From contig VGRF01000005.1 of assembly GCA_016875395.1 (NCBI GenBank), forward strand, positions 124,001 to 188,000: DNA of 64,000 bases. Direction: 5' to 3'. Below the pieces are notes generated by a model. It saw nothing but the letters and a program-made list of their open reading frames with translations, was not told the DNA's origin and did not search any database. The DNA is from Deltaproteobacteria bacterium (GTDB lineage Bacteria; Myxococcota_A; UBA9160; UBA6930). Positions 9,882 through 18,457 of the stretch are shown here, one piece after another (the stretch's first letter is position 1; the number at the start of each line of letters is the position of its first letter). Made by a program: the position numbers and the translations under genes.

Positions 9882-11087
9882 GTGCGTTTCGGAATCTTCT
9901 ACGAGCATCAGCTGCCGCGGCCGTGGACCGAGGGGCTCGAGCACAAGCTGTTCCAGGACGCGCTCGCGCAGGTAGAGCTCGCCGACCAGCTTGGCTTCGA
10001 CTACGCGTGGGAGGTCGAGCACCACTTCCTCGAGGAGTACTCGCACTCGTCGGCGCCCGAGGTGTTTCTCGCGGCGTGCTCGCAGCGCACGAAGAACATC
10101 CGGCTCGGCCACGGCATCGTGCTGATGCCGCCCGGCTACTCGCACCCGGGAAAGATCGCCTCGCGCATCGCGACGCTCGATCTCGTCTCGAACGGGCGCG
10201 TCGACTTCGGCACCGGCGAGAGCGCGTCGCGGCTCGAGCTCGAGGGCTTCGGCGTCGACGTCACGCAGAAGAAGGCGATGTGGCGCGAGGCGACCGAGCA
10301 GGTGTGCAACCTGCTCGCGATGGATCCGTACCCCGGTTATCAGGGCACGTACTTCTCGATGCCGCCGCGCAACTTGGTGCCCAAGCCGCTGCAGAAGCCG
10401 CATCCGCCGCTGTGGGTCGCCTGCTCGAATCGCCAGACGATTCTCGAAGCCGCGCGGCTCGGCATCGGCGCGCTCACCTTCGCGTTCATCAGCGAGGACG
10501 AGGCGCGGCAGTGGGTGCACGACTACTACGAGACGTTCAAGCGCGAGTGCGTGCCGATCGGGCACGTGGTGAATCCCAACGTCGCGATGGTCTCCGGCTT
10601 CTCGGTGCACGCGGATCACGCCGAGGCGGAGCGGCGAGGGCTCGAGGGATTCCGCTTCTTCGGCTTCGCTCTCGGCCACCACTACGCGTTCGGCGAGCAG
10701 CGCGTCGGGCGCACGAACATCTGGGACGCGTTCCAAAAGATGGGCTCGATGTTCCCCGGCCCCGAGGGCCGCTCGATCGGCACGCCCGACGAAGTGCGCG
10801 CGCATCTGGGGCGGATGGAGGAGGCGGGCGTCGATCAGACCGTGTTCATCCAGCAAGCCGGCCGTAACGAGCACGAGCACATCTGCGAGAGCATGTCGCT
10901 GTTCGCGCGCGAGGTGATGCCGGAGTTCGCGGCACGCCGGGTCATGCGCGAAGAGAAGAAGGCTGCGGAGCTCGCGCCCTACGTCGAAGCCGCGCTGAAG
11001 CGCAAGGCGTGGATGAAGCCGCTCGCCGAGAGCGAGATCCCCGTCGTGGTCTCCTACGGGCGCACCGACGTGCACAACGCGCCGTGA
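9882..11087 (+). CDS. Luciferase-like flavin-dependent monooxygenase
   Basis: Member of the luciferase-like TIM-barrel family (LLM class), which uses FMNH2 or F420. Visible blocks are FGIFYEHQLPRPW at the start, AEQLGF-type ADQLGFDYAWEVEHHFLEEYSHSSAPE, IRLGHGIVLMPPGYSHP, ATLDLVSNGRVDFGTGES and GTPDEVRAHLGRMEEAGVDQ. The HH pair in EVEHHF is typical of the bacterial-luciferase alkanal monooxygenase branch. The GTG at 9882 is chosen because AAGGAG lies six bases upstream, although the frame is open further. Substrate unknown; 401 residues is slightly long for the family. Confidence 0.85.
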   Translation: MRFGIFYEHQLPRPWTEGLEHKLFQDALAQVELADQLGFDYAWEVEHHFLEEYSHSSAPEVFLAACSQRTKNIRLGHGIVLMPPGYSHPGKIASRIATLDLVSNGRVDFGTGESASRLELEGFGVDVTQKKAMWREATEQVCNLLAMDPYPGYQGTYFSMPPRNLVPKPLQKPHPPLWVACSNRQTILEAARLGIGALTFAFISEDEARQWVHDYYETFKRECVPIGHVVNPNVAMVSGFSVHADHAEAERRGLEGFRFFGFALGHHYAFGEQRVGRTNIWDAFQKMGSMFPGPEGRSIGTPDEVRAHLGRMEEAGVDQTVFIQQAGRNEHEHICESMSLFAREVMPEFAARRVMREEKKAAELAPYVEAALKRKAWMKPLAESEIPVVVSYGRTDVHNAP

Positions 11088-11177
11088 TCGGCTGGCCGCG
11101 CCTGACTCGGAGCCGCGCGACTCGGCTTGATCGCGCGGGCAGGACTGGTAGCACTACCTGAACTCAAAGGAGGCCCC

Positions 11178-12011
11178 ATGCCCATCGCCACACGTCTCGC
11201 CGCCAGCGCGCTCGCCGCGCTCGCACTGCTCGGTTCGCCGAGCGCCTCGCTCGCGCAGGAGGAAGCCGAGAGCCGCTTCTCCGGCGTCGCGCAGCTCGAT
11301 CTCACCAACGCCTACTACTTCCGCGGAATCCTGAACGAGAAGCGCGGCCTGATCGCGCAGCCGTGGGGCGAGGTCTACGCGAACCTCTACTCGTCCGAGA
11401 CGGGCCTCATCCGCGACGTCACCGTCGGCTTCGGCGTGTGGCTCAGCATTCACAGCGAAGAGACGCTCGCCGCGAACAGCCCGCATTCGCTTTACGAGGC
11501 GGACTACTACCCGCTGATCTCGATGGATCTCGCGGGCGGCTTCAACCTGCTCACGACTTATTACTTCTACGACAGCCCGAACGGCGCCTGGGACGAGGCG
11601 GTGCAGGAGCTGAACTTCAAGCTCAGCTACGACGACAGCGAGTCGCTCGGCCTCTCGCCTTGGGTGAACCTCGCGATCGAGACGTTCAGCAGCTCGAGCC
11701 CTTCCACGTCGGGCAGCGCGATGCAGTTCGGCATCGCGCCGACGCTCTTCGAGAACGACACCTTCTCGCTGACCGGGAGCGCCGAAGTCGGCATCACGTT
11801 CGACGACTACTACGACGGCCTCAGCTCCGACACGAACGAGAACACCTTCGGCTACGCGAACCTCGGCGTCGCGGTCGGCGTGCCGATCACGGACACGTGG
11901 TCGACGAGCCTCGGCTTCAAGTACTTCCTGTTCGGCGACGACTTGCAGGAAGTGAACGGGGGCCACGGCGGACACGGCGTCGTGACGGCGAGCCTCAGCG
12001 CCTCGTTCTGA
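11178..12011 (+). CDS. Outer-membrane beta-barrel protein (TorF/porin-like)
   Basis: 277 residues with a signal peptide (AASALAALALLGSPSASLAQ). The mature protein alternates hydrophobic and polar residues, with aromatic girdle segments such as LTNAYYFRGILNE, FNLLTTYYFYDSP and SLGFKYFLFGDD, and ends in Phe, as outer-membrane barrels do. SRFSGVAQLDLTNAYYFRGI resembles the opening of the TIGR02001 / Gcw_chp group of putative porins. ATG 11178 follows a strong AAAGGAGG. It is separated from the preceding monooxygenase by 90 bp. The transported substrate is unknown. Confidence 0.72.
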   Translation: MPIATRLAASALAALALLGSPSASLAQEEAESRFSGVAQLDLTNAYYFRGILNEKRGLIAQPWGEVYANLYSSETGLIRDVTVGFGVWLSIHSEETLAANSPHSLYEADYYPLISMDLAGGFNLLTTYYFYDSPNGAWDEAVQELNFKLSYDDSESLGLSPWVNLAIETFSSSSPSTSGSAMQFGIAPTLFENDTFSLTGSAEVGITFDDYYDGLSSDTNENTFGYANLGVAVGVPITDTWSTSLGFKYFLFGDDLQEVNGGHGGHGVVTASLSASF

Positions 12012-12045
12012 TCCCGCGACGGTTTGGGCTCCGCGCGGCGGCTGC

Positions 12046-13140
12046 TCACTCGTCCGGGTAGAGCAGCCGCGCGGACGCCGGCTCCCAGTAGAGCCACAGC
12101 GCAGCGCCCGGCTTCGCAGCGGCGACCGGCTTGTCGCTCTCGATGTGCGCGACGATCTCGTCGCCCGTCGGCGTGCGCAGGGCGCAGCGTTCGACCGCGC
12201 CCTGGAACAGCACGTCGATGCAGGTCACGGGCATGCACGGCACGCCGGCCGCGGGCTCGCCCGCGCACACTTCGAGCCGCTCTGGGCGCACCATCAGCAG
12301 CGCCTTCGCGCCCGCGCTGAAGCTGCGGCCACGCGTCGCGATGCCGCAGCGGCGCCCGCCGGGCAGCGCGATCGTCGCTTCGCCGTTCGCCGCGCTCTCG
12401 ATGCTCACGCCGAGCAAGTTCGCGTGGCCGATGAAGCGCGCGACGAAGGCGGTCTCGGGCTCCTCGTAGATGCCCTCCGGCGTGCCGACTTGCTCGAGCT
12501 TGCCCGCGCGCATCACGGCGATGCGGTCCGACATCGTGAGCGCCTCTTCCTGATCGTGCGTCACGAACACGAACGCGATGCCGACGTCGCGCTGAATGCG
12601 CTTCAGCTCGATCTGCATCTGGCGGCGCAGCTCGAGATCGAGCGCGGAGAGCGGCTCGTCGAGCAGCAGCGCCTTCGGGCCGTTCACGAGCGCGCGCGCG
12701 AGGGCGACACGCTGGCGCTGCCCGCCTGACAACTGCGCAGGCTTTCGCTGCGCGAGGTCGCCGAGCCGCACGATCTCGATCATCTCGCGCACGCGCTTCT
12801 CGACCTCGGCCTTGTCGTCGCCGCGCATGCGCGGCCCGAACGCGACGTTGTCGAACACGCTGAGGTGAGGGAACAGCGCGTAGTTCTGGAACACGGTGTT
12901 CACCGGCCGGCGATACGGCGGGACGCCGGTCATGTCCTGGCCATCGAGGCGAATCACGCCGCTCGTCGGCTCTTCAAAGCCGGCGATCATGCGCAGCATC
13001 GTGGTCTTGCCGCAGCCCGACGGCCCGAGCATCGCGAAGAACTCGCCCTTGCCGATCGCAAAAGTCATCTCGCGCGTGGCGACGAAATCGCCGAAGCGCT
13101 TCGTGACGTTCTCGACGCTGACGAGGGGCGCGGCGCTCAA
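12046..13140 (-). CDS. potA: Polyamine-type ABC transporter ATP-binding protein (PotA-like)
   Basis: ATPase of a spermidine/putrescine importer. It has Walker A GPSGCGKTT, signature LSGGQRQRVALARAL, Walker B ALLLDEPLSALD, the H-loop VTHDQEEA, and a C-terminal TOBE-like domain (LMVRPERLEV onward). VPPYRRPVNTVFQNYALFPH is the Q-loop region characteristic of PotA-type proteins. The start is TTG 13140, which overlaps the stop of the upstream GNAT-like gene (TTGA), showing coupling. The permeases and binding protein lie 6.5 kb away at 19.6-22.4 kb on the other strand. It ends 34 bp from the convergent barrel gene. Confidence 0.9.
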   Translation of the reverse strand: MSAAPLVSVENVTKRFGDFVATREMTFAIGKGEFFAMLGPSGCGKTTMLRMIAGFEEPTSGVIRLDGQDMTGVPPYRRPVNTVFQNYALFPHLSVFDNVAFGPRMRGDDKAEVEKRVREMIEIVRLGDLAQRKPAQLSGGQRQRVALARALVNGPKALLLDEPLSALDLELRRQMQIELKRIQRDVGIAFVFVTHDQEEALTMSDRIAVMRAGKLEQVGTPEGIYEEPETAFVARFIGHANLLGVSIESAANGEATIALPGGRRCGIATRGRSFSAGAKALLMVRPERLEVCAGEPAAGVPCMPVTCIDVLFQGAVERCALRTPTGDEIVAHIESDKPVAAAKPGAALWLYWEPASARLLYPDE

Positions 13141-14324
13141 GCGTGGACTCCAGGCACTGGCGTCGCCGGGGGCTCGGCGGGCGCATCGGGATCGAAGCCT
13201 TTTTCGCGGCTCGCGTAAACCCAGCGCGGCGTCTTCACCATCTCCGCCGCCGCGGCCGCGAGCTGCGCGTCGATCCAGTGCGGGTCCGCCGCTGCCGCTC
13301 GCGCGACCGGGCCGGCGAGATAGCCGTCGGTCGCTGGGCCCGGGCCATAGTGCTTTCGGTAGACGTCGTAGCGGAAGAGATCCTTCAGGCGCTTCAAGTC
13401 GGCCGCGCCACTCGGTAGCGGCAGCAGGCGCACGTCGGTCTTGCCGCGCGCCTCGCGATCGTCGAGGCGCCTCATCACCACGTCGAGACTCGTCGCGAGG
13501 TTCGCGGGCTCGCAGAACGTCGCGAAGTCGTCGTAGAGCAGGCGCATCACCGCCCGCGCCTCTTGCAGCGGCAGGCGCGCCTCGCGCTCGCGGCCGACGC
13601 GCCGTAACAACAGCGCGAACGGGTGCGGGCGATCTCCGGTCGCGGCGATCTCGGCGGCCGGACGAAAGTCCGGCTGGCGGTACGGGAAGTGGCGCGGGTC
13701 GACCGCGTCGAAGCCGCCGCGGCCATAGAAGAGCAGGCGCTGCAGCGAGAGCTTCTCGTCCGGGCTGTAGAACTCGACCTCGGCCGCGAGGTCGATGCGC
13801 ATGCCGAAGTGCTTGTGCGGCGCGTCGGGCGCGGGCAGCACGATCTTCCCGCGCTGATGCAAGAGGTGCAGGTACGAGATCGCGAGATCCATCGGCGCGA
13901 TGCGCAGCCAGTACGTGAGCACCGTGCCGCGCGCCTCGGGCGCCATGAAGATGTGCGAGAGGTAGATCACGCACTGGTCGTCGTCGTAGTCCTGGTTCAC
14001 CAGCACGCGCCCGTCGCGCACGCCGCGGATCGCGCCCGTCGCGCGATCGCGCGCCACGAGCAAGAAGAAGCGCGCGTAGCTGCCACCCGGCATCGGCACG
14101 GTCGGATCCTCGAGCATCATCTCGCGGATCACTTCCTCGGATTCCATCTCGCCCGCGGGTCCGAACGCGTCCCACAGCATCTGGAACGCGCGCTTGAAGT
14201 CCGGGTGATCGGGGTGCTCGATCGACTCGACCTCGTAGCGCCGCGTCTCGCGCTCGATCATCTCCACCACGTCCTGCGCGTAGAGATCCTTGATGCACAG
14301 ACGGACGTGGGTGCCCTGCGCCAT
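13137..14324 (-). CDS. GNAT-like protein coupled to potA (paralogue of the gene at 17.6 kb)
   Basis: 395 residues, no close named family recognised. The middle resembles an acetyltransferase: MLWDAFGPAGEMESEEVI, RDRATGAIRGVRDGRVLVN, VIYLSHIFMAPEARG, then a strand-helix module FGMRIDLAAEVEF, FYGRGGFDAVDPRHFPY, RQPDFR and LLLRRVGRERE. The same blocks occur in the same order in the protein at 17598-18407, so the two are paralogues. The acetyl-CoA loop is degenerate here (EARGTVLTYW versus QRGSGLAGWL in the paralogue), so it may not be an active acetyltransferase. It has about 120 extra C-terminal residues. Start and stop codons overlap potA, which ties its job to polyamine handling. Confidence 0.7.
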   Translation of the reverse strand: MAQGTHVRLCIKDLYAQDVVEMIERETRRYEVESIEHPDHPDFKRAFQMLWDAFGPAGEMESEEVIREMMLEDPTVPMPGGSYARFFLLVARDRATGAIRGVRDGRVLVNQDYDDDQCVIYLSHIFMAPEARGTVLTYWLRIAPMDLAISYLHLLHQRGKIVLPAPDAPHKHFGMRIDLAAEVEFYSPDEKLSLQRLLFYGRGGFDAVDPRHFPYRQPDFRPAAEIAATGDRPHPFALLLRRVGREREARLPLQEARAVMRLLYDDFATFCEPANLATSLDVVMRRLDDREARGKTDVRLLPLPSGAADLKRLKDLFRYDVYRKHYGPGPATDGYLAGPVARAAAADPHWIDAQLAAAAAEMVKTPRWVYASREKGFDPDAPAEPPATPVPGVHA

Positions 14325-14352
14325 GGTCGATGCAGATTAAGCTGCGCGCGTA

Positions 14353-15663
14353 ATGACTGACCAGTACGAAGACGAGAACCGCTCGGTGTGGGTGGCCGAA
14401 TGCGAGCCCGCGCAGCCGGCGCCGCCGCTCGTGGCGCGCGTCACCAGCGACGTCGCGATCATCGGCGGCGGCTTCACGGGCGTTTCGACCGCGCTGCACC
14501 TGCGCGCGCTGCGGCCCGAGCTCGGCATCGCGCTCGTCGAGGCGGGCGTGCTGGGGCAGGGCGCGAGTGGGCGCAACGGCGGGCAGGCGCTGCACTGGAT
14601 CAACGGCGTCAGCGCGAAGAACGACGACGAGCTGCGCCGGCTGCACTCGGTCACGGGCATGGGCATCGACATCGCCGAGCAGCTCGCCGCCGCGCACGCG
14701 CCGCACGCCTTCCGCCGCGCAGGCGCGCTCGAAGTGTTCACCGATGCGAAGCGCGCCGAGGAAGCGCACGCGCGCGCCGAGCGCTGGAGCGCGGCGTGCG
14801 TGCCCGCGGAGTTCATCGCGCGCGAGAAGCTCGGCATCGGCGGCGCGCACGGCGCGGTGCGCAACCCGCTCGCGGGGCGCCTCCACGGCTACGCGCTCTT
14901 GCAGGCGCTGCGCCCCGTGCTGCTCGCGCGCGGAATCGCGCTCTACGAGCACACGCGCGTGGCGCGCGTGAGCGGCGGCAGCGAGGTCGTGCTCGAGACG
15001 CCGCGCGGCGAAGTGCGCGCGAAAACGCTCGTGCTCGCGACGAACGGCTACACGCCCGCGCTCGGGTTCTTCCGCAACACGGTGCTGCCGCTTCACAGTC
15101 ACGCGCTCGCGACCGCGCAGCTCGACGACGCGACGTGGCAGCGGCTCGCGTGGGGCAACTGGGACGGCTTCAGCGACGACCTCGACCGCATCGCCTACGC
15201 GATGCGCACGCCGGGCGGCCGCTTGTTGTTAGGTGGCGGCGGCAACCCCGCCTACTCGTACCACTACGGCAGCCGCGTCGTGACCACACCCGAAGCGATC
15301 GCCCGCTCTCAGCCCTTCATGCAGGGCATCCTGCACCGCTACTTCCCCGCCGCCGCGCACGTGCCGATCGAGCACCGCTGGTCCGGCGTCCTCGGCATCA
15401 CGCTCGACCGCCAGCCCAGCATCGGCCGCGGCCAAGTCGGCCCGAACGTGCTGCACGCCCTCGGCTACAGCGGCCACGGCGTCTCGCTCGCCCTACTCGC
15501 CGGCAAAGTGCTCGCCGACCTCTACGTCGGCAACGATGCACCCTGGCGCGACCTCCCGTTCCACAACAAGCGCCTCCTCCCGATCCCCCCCGAGCCCCTG
15601 CGCTGGCTCGGCTATCAGGCCTTCACGCGCCTAACAGGAAAGAGCCCCCGCAAGCAGAGCTGA
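14353..15663 (+). CDS. FAD-dependent oxidoreductase, gamma-glutamylputrescine oxidase-like (PuuB/DAO family)
   Basis: Amine oxidase of the D-amino-acid-oxidase fold. The N-terminal FAD dinucleotide loop is VAIIGGGFTGVSTALHL, with an acidic end of strand two (LVEAG) and ASGRNGGQALHWING, the flavin loop found in PuuB-like enzymes. The C-terminal substrate and FAD part shows HRWSGVLGITLDRQPSIG and ALGYSGHGVSLALLAGKVLADL. 436 residues is normal. In the putrescine pathway this enzyme would oxidise gamma-glutamyl-putrescine or a free polyamine to an aldehyde; no PuuA glutamine-synthetase homologue is in the window, so the substrate is uncertain. It is divergent from the potA operon with only 28 bp between starts. 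Confidence 0.82.
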   Translation: MTDQYEDENRSVWVAECEPAQPAPPLVARVTSDVAIIGGGFTGVSTALHLRALRPELGIALVEAGVLGQGASGRNGGQALHWINGVSAKNDDELRRLHSVTGMGIDIAEQLAAAHAPHAFRRAGALEVFTDAKRAEEAHARAERWSAACVPAEFIAREKLGIGGAHGAVRNPLAGRLHGYALLQALRPVLLARGIALYEHTRVARVSGGSEVVLETPRGEVRAKTLVLATNGYTPALGFFRNTVLPLHSHALATAQLDDATWQRLAWGNWDGFSDDLDRIAYAMRTPGGRLLLGGGGNPAYSYHYGSRVVTTPEAIARSQPFMQGILHRYFPAAAHVPIEHRWSGVLGITLDRQPSIGRGQVGPNVLHALGYSGHGVSLALLAGKVLADLYVGNDAPWRDLPFHNKRLLPIPPEPLRWLGYQAFTRLTGKSPRKQS

Positions 15664-16101
15664 CTCCGACCACGATCTCGGCGTCGAGACCGCAAGCCGT
15701 GCGACCGCCAGGGCCATGAAGCGAATGCGCCTCCACGGCGCCCGAGCTTCACCCGAAGCAACGAGCACGAACGAGCACCGCACCCGCCGTCGCACTCAGG
15801 CCGAGAACGCGCGCAGCGCGAATCGGAGGCGCCTCAACGGCGCCGAGGATTCGCCCCCAATTCCGTCATGCCCTGCGCGGCATCCCGTCGCGCGCGCCGT
15901 GAACCGAGTCGCCACGCAGGCGCGGGCGGCGGGCGGCCGGCTGCGCCGAGGTAAAGCGCAGGCGCGGCCCCTGAGAATGCCCGCCTTCAGGAAACGCGCG
16001 CGCCACGACGAGGGCCGCTTCCCTCCCAAGGCCGCGACGAGCCACGAGGAGCAGCCGGCCGCCCGCCGCCCGCGCCCGAGCAACCAGGGCGGCACACGTC
16101 T
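15664..16101. other. 438-bp gap between convergent genes holding an inverted repeat
   Basis: The gap lies between the ends of the oxidoreductase and aminotransferase genes. It contains the long inverted repeat listed separately. A 99-codon minus-strand reading frame (15796-16095) spans the same DNA but has no ribosome-binding site, is Arg/Ala-rich and covers both repeat arms, so I do not call it a gene. No tRNA or other RNA gene was recognised. Confidence 0.5.
15920..16075. repeat. 25-bp perfect inverted repeat with 106-bp spacer
   Basis: The arms at 15920-15944 and 16051-16075 are perfect reverse complements over 25 bp, all GC-rich, enclosing 106 bp. RNA from either strand would form a very stable long hairpin, and the place between two convergent gene ends suits a bidirectional terminator. 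The size and shape would also fit a small non-autonomous element, but I see no target-site duplication at the outer ends. Confidence 0.75.
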
Positions 16102-17466
16102 TCACCCCTTCGCCACTTCCCCCGCCCACAACCGATCGAGCGCCCGCGTCGTCCGTGCGAACATCTCGTCGAGCTCCGCGTGCGTCACCACGAACGGCGG
16201 CGACATCGCGCCGAGGTCGCGGATGCCGCGCACGATCACGCCCTCTTCGCGGGCGAGTGCGTGCAGCGCGGGGCCGAGCGTGTTCGGCGTCTTGTTCGCG
16301 AGGGGGCCGCGCGGCGGCTTCTTCATCTCGAAGGCGCCGATCAGCGCGAAGCCGCGCGTCTCGGCGACCGCGGGATGCGCGCGCAGCTTCGCGAGGTGCG
16401 CCTGGAAGCGCGGGCCGATGTCGTCGCGCACACGCTCGACGAGCTTCTCGCGCGTGAGAATCTCGAGGTTCGCGAGCGCCGCCGCGCAGGCGGTCGGGTG
16501 GCCCGTGTAGGTGAAGCCGTGCGCGAGGTAGCCGCCCGTCGAGAGCGTGTGCGCGATCTCGTCGCGCGCGAAGGTGCCGCCGAGCGGGATGTATCCACTC
16601 GTGATGCCCTTCGCGACGGTCATTAGGTCGGGGTCGAGCTTCCAGAGCTCGGAGGCGAACCACGCGCCGAGTCGGCCGAAGCCAGTAATCACTTCGTCCG
16701 CGACGAACAGGATCTCGTTGCGGCGACAGATCTCGCGCAGCTGCGCGAGGTAGCCCTCGGGCGGAACGATCACGCCGCCCGCGCCTTGGATCGGCTCCGC
16801 GAACATCACGCCGATCGTGCTCGCGCCCTCGCGCGCGATCAGCTTCTCCGTCTCCTGCAGGCACCACTTCCCATGATCGCTCGGGCTGAGCTCGGTGCCG
16901 TATGAGAGCGGTCCCGGCGCGTGGAAGAAGCCGGGCAGCGGCAGGTCGAACGGATCGAGGCAGCTCGGCAGGCCGGTGAGCGACGTCGTGGCGAGGCCGA
17001 CCCCGTGATACGCGAACGTGCGCGACAGCACCTTCTTCTTCTCGGGCTTGCCGCGCAGCTTCCAGTACGCGCGCGCGAGCTTGATCGCGGTCTCGTTCGC
17101 CTCGCTGCCCGAGTTCGAGAAGATCACGTGGCCGAGCCCGCGCGGGACGAGCTCGGCGAGACGCGCGGCGAGGCGAATGGTCGGCTCGGTCGAGGTGTTG
17201 AAGAACGAGGGGTAGAAGGCGACCTGTCGCATCTGCTCCGCGACGGCGCGCGCGATCTCTTCGCGCCCATAGCCGACGTTCGTACACCAGAGGCCCGCGA
17301 GGCCGTCGAGCAGCTCGCGGCCCGTCTCGTCGACGAGCGTGCAGCCGCGCGCGGAGCGGATCACGTGCGTGCCCTGGGCGTGCAGCGCGGCGTGATCGGT
17401 GAAGGGGTGAAGGTGATGCGCGGCGTCGAGCCGGCGCAGCTGGGCGAGATCGAATGCGGTGCTCAT
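16102..17466 (-). CDS. Class III aminotransferase (putrescine/omega-amino acid type)
   Basis: PLP enzyme that transfers a terminal amino group, probably from putrescine or a related omega-amine to pyruvate or another keto acid. Blocks in order: LDGLAGLWCTNVGYGREEI, FSNSGSEANETAIKLAR, TFAYHG, FAEPIQGAGGVIVPPEGY, FVADEVITGFGRLGAWF (PLP-binding Asp) and VAKGITSGYIPLGG with the Schiff-base Lys at residue 286. The protein is 454 residues long. LWCTNVGYGREEIA and the overall length match the pyruvate-dependent omega-transaminase branch (SpuC-like). Start ATG 17466 is chosen because the domain begins there. It is divergent from the second GNAT-like gene. Confidence 0.88.
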   Translation of the reverse strand: MSTAFDLAQLRRLDAAHHLHPFTDHAALHAQGTHVIRSARGCTLVDETGRELLDGLAGLWCTNVGYGREEIARAVAEQMRQVAFYPSFFNTSTEPTIRLAARLAELVPRGLGHVIFSNSGSEANETAIKLARAYWKLRGKPEKKKVLSRTFAYHGVGLATTSLTGLPSCLDPFDLPLPGFFHAPGPLSYGTELSPSDHGKWCLQETEKLIAREGASTIGVMFAEPIQGAGGVIVPPEGYLAQLREICRRNEILFVADEVITGFGRLGAWFASELWKLDPDLMTVAKGITSGYIPLGGTFARDEIAHTLSTGGYLAHGFTYTGHPTACAAALANLEILTREKLVERVRDDIGPRFQAHLAKLRAHPAVAETRGFALIGAFEMKKPPRGPLANKTPNTLGPALHALAREEGVIVRGIRDLGAMSPPFVVTHAELDEMFARTTRALDRLWAGEVAKG

Positions 17467-17597
17467 GCCCGGAACATCAGCACGCGCGCGCGGGCGGCGC
17501 CAGCGCGCACGCGCCGCGGCGGAGCGTCGGACACCCGGGTTGCGCCGGCGTGTGGGTCTTGCCGCTGCACGGGGCGCCCGGTACTTCGCCGCGCACC

Positions 17598-18407
17598 GTG
17601 GACGCCGCGCTGTGCGCCGATGATCTCGCTCCCGGCGATCGGGAGATCGCGCGGCGCCACTGGGACGCGCTGCGTGTGCATCGCGTCGCCGGCGCGAGCG
17701 ACGCCGAGTTCGCGCGCGGGTACGAGCGCCTCTGGGCGGAGTTTGGGAACGACGGCGCGATGGAGCGGCGCGAGGTGATCGCGGAGCGGCTCGCTTGGGA
17801 TCCCGCCCGCGCGGTCGGCTCGGCGCGGCTCGCGTACGAGATGCTCGTGCTGCGCGTCGCGGGCGAGATCGCGGCGGTCCGCGATCACAGCGCGGTGGTG
17901 CGCCTCGCCGCGGACGGCGCGGCCGCGCCCGGCCCTGTCGTGGTGCATCTCTCGCACGTGCTCGTCGACCCCGCCCAGCGCGGCAGCGGGCTCGCGGGCT
18001 GGCTGCGCGCACTGCCGCTGGCGCTCGCGCGCCGAAGCGCGCAGGCCGCGGGTCTCGGCGCGAGTGCGCGCTTCGTGCTCGTGGCGGAGATGGAGCCGGG
18101 CGGTGCGGCGCAGCGCTCGTACGAGCGCGCGGGCTTCCTGAAGATCGACCCCACGGTGGCGCCGTATCACCAGCCGGACTTTCGGGACCCCACGCTGCCG
18201 CCGCTTCCGTTCGAGCTCGTGATCCGCCGCGTCGGGAGCGAGGCCGAGCGCGAGCTTCCCGCGGCCGAGGCGGCAGCGATCGTCGACTCGATCTACGCGG
18301 TCTACGGCGCGCACACACCAGAGGCCGCGCTCGCTCCGCTGCGTCGCGACGCCGCGGGCTGGCTCGCCGCACGCGAGCGCTTCGCATTGCTCCCGCCGAC
18401 GGCCTGA
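17598..18407 (+). CDS. GNAT-like protein (paralogue of the potA-coupled gene)
   Basis: About 269 residues. It shares the ordered blocks of the 13137-14324 protein: LWAEFGNDGAMERREVI, EIAAVRDHSAVV, VVHLSHVLVDPAQRGSGLA with a proper RGxGxA acetyl-CoA loop, VLVAEMEPG, RAGFLKIDPTVAPYHQPDFR and ELVIRRVGSEAERELP. The loop suggests it can bind acetyl-CoA, unlike its relative. The GTG at 17598 aligns with the paralogue's start region; GTG 17550 is the alternative and neither has a strong ribosome-binding site. Lying next to an aminotransferase and an HDAC-family amidohydrolase, it may acetylate a polyamine or its product; this is inference. Confidence 0.68.
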   Translation: MDAALCADDLAPGDREIARRHWDALRVHRVAGASDAEFARGYERLWAEFGNDGAMERREVIAERLAWDPARAVGSARLAYEMLVLRVAGEIAAVRDHSAVVRLAADGAAAPGPVVVHLSHVLVDPAQRGSGLAGWLRALPLALARRSAQAAGLGASARFVLVAEMEPGGAAQRSYERAGFLKIDPTVAPYHQPDFRDPTLPPLPFELVIRRVGSEAERELPAAEAAAIVDSIYAVYGAHTPEAALAPLRRDAAGWLAARERFALLPPTA

Positions 18408-18457
18408 CGCGCGCTTCGCTCTTTACTCCGCACACGCGTCTCTGCCACGCTGCGCGC

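Noticed and set aside
15920-16075. Inverted repeat as a MITE
   Set aside because: No target-site duplication or transposase relation is visible; left as a repeat or terminator.
15796-16095. 99-codon minus-strand frame in the 438-bp gap
   Set aside because: No start signal, low-complexity composition, and it spans both arms of the inverted repeat.
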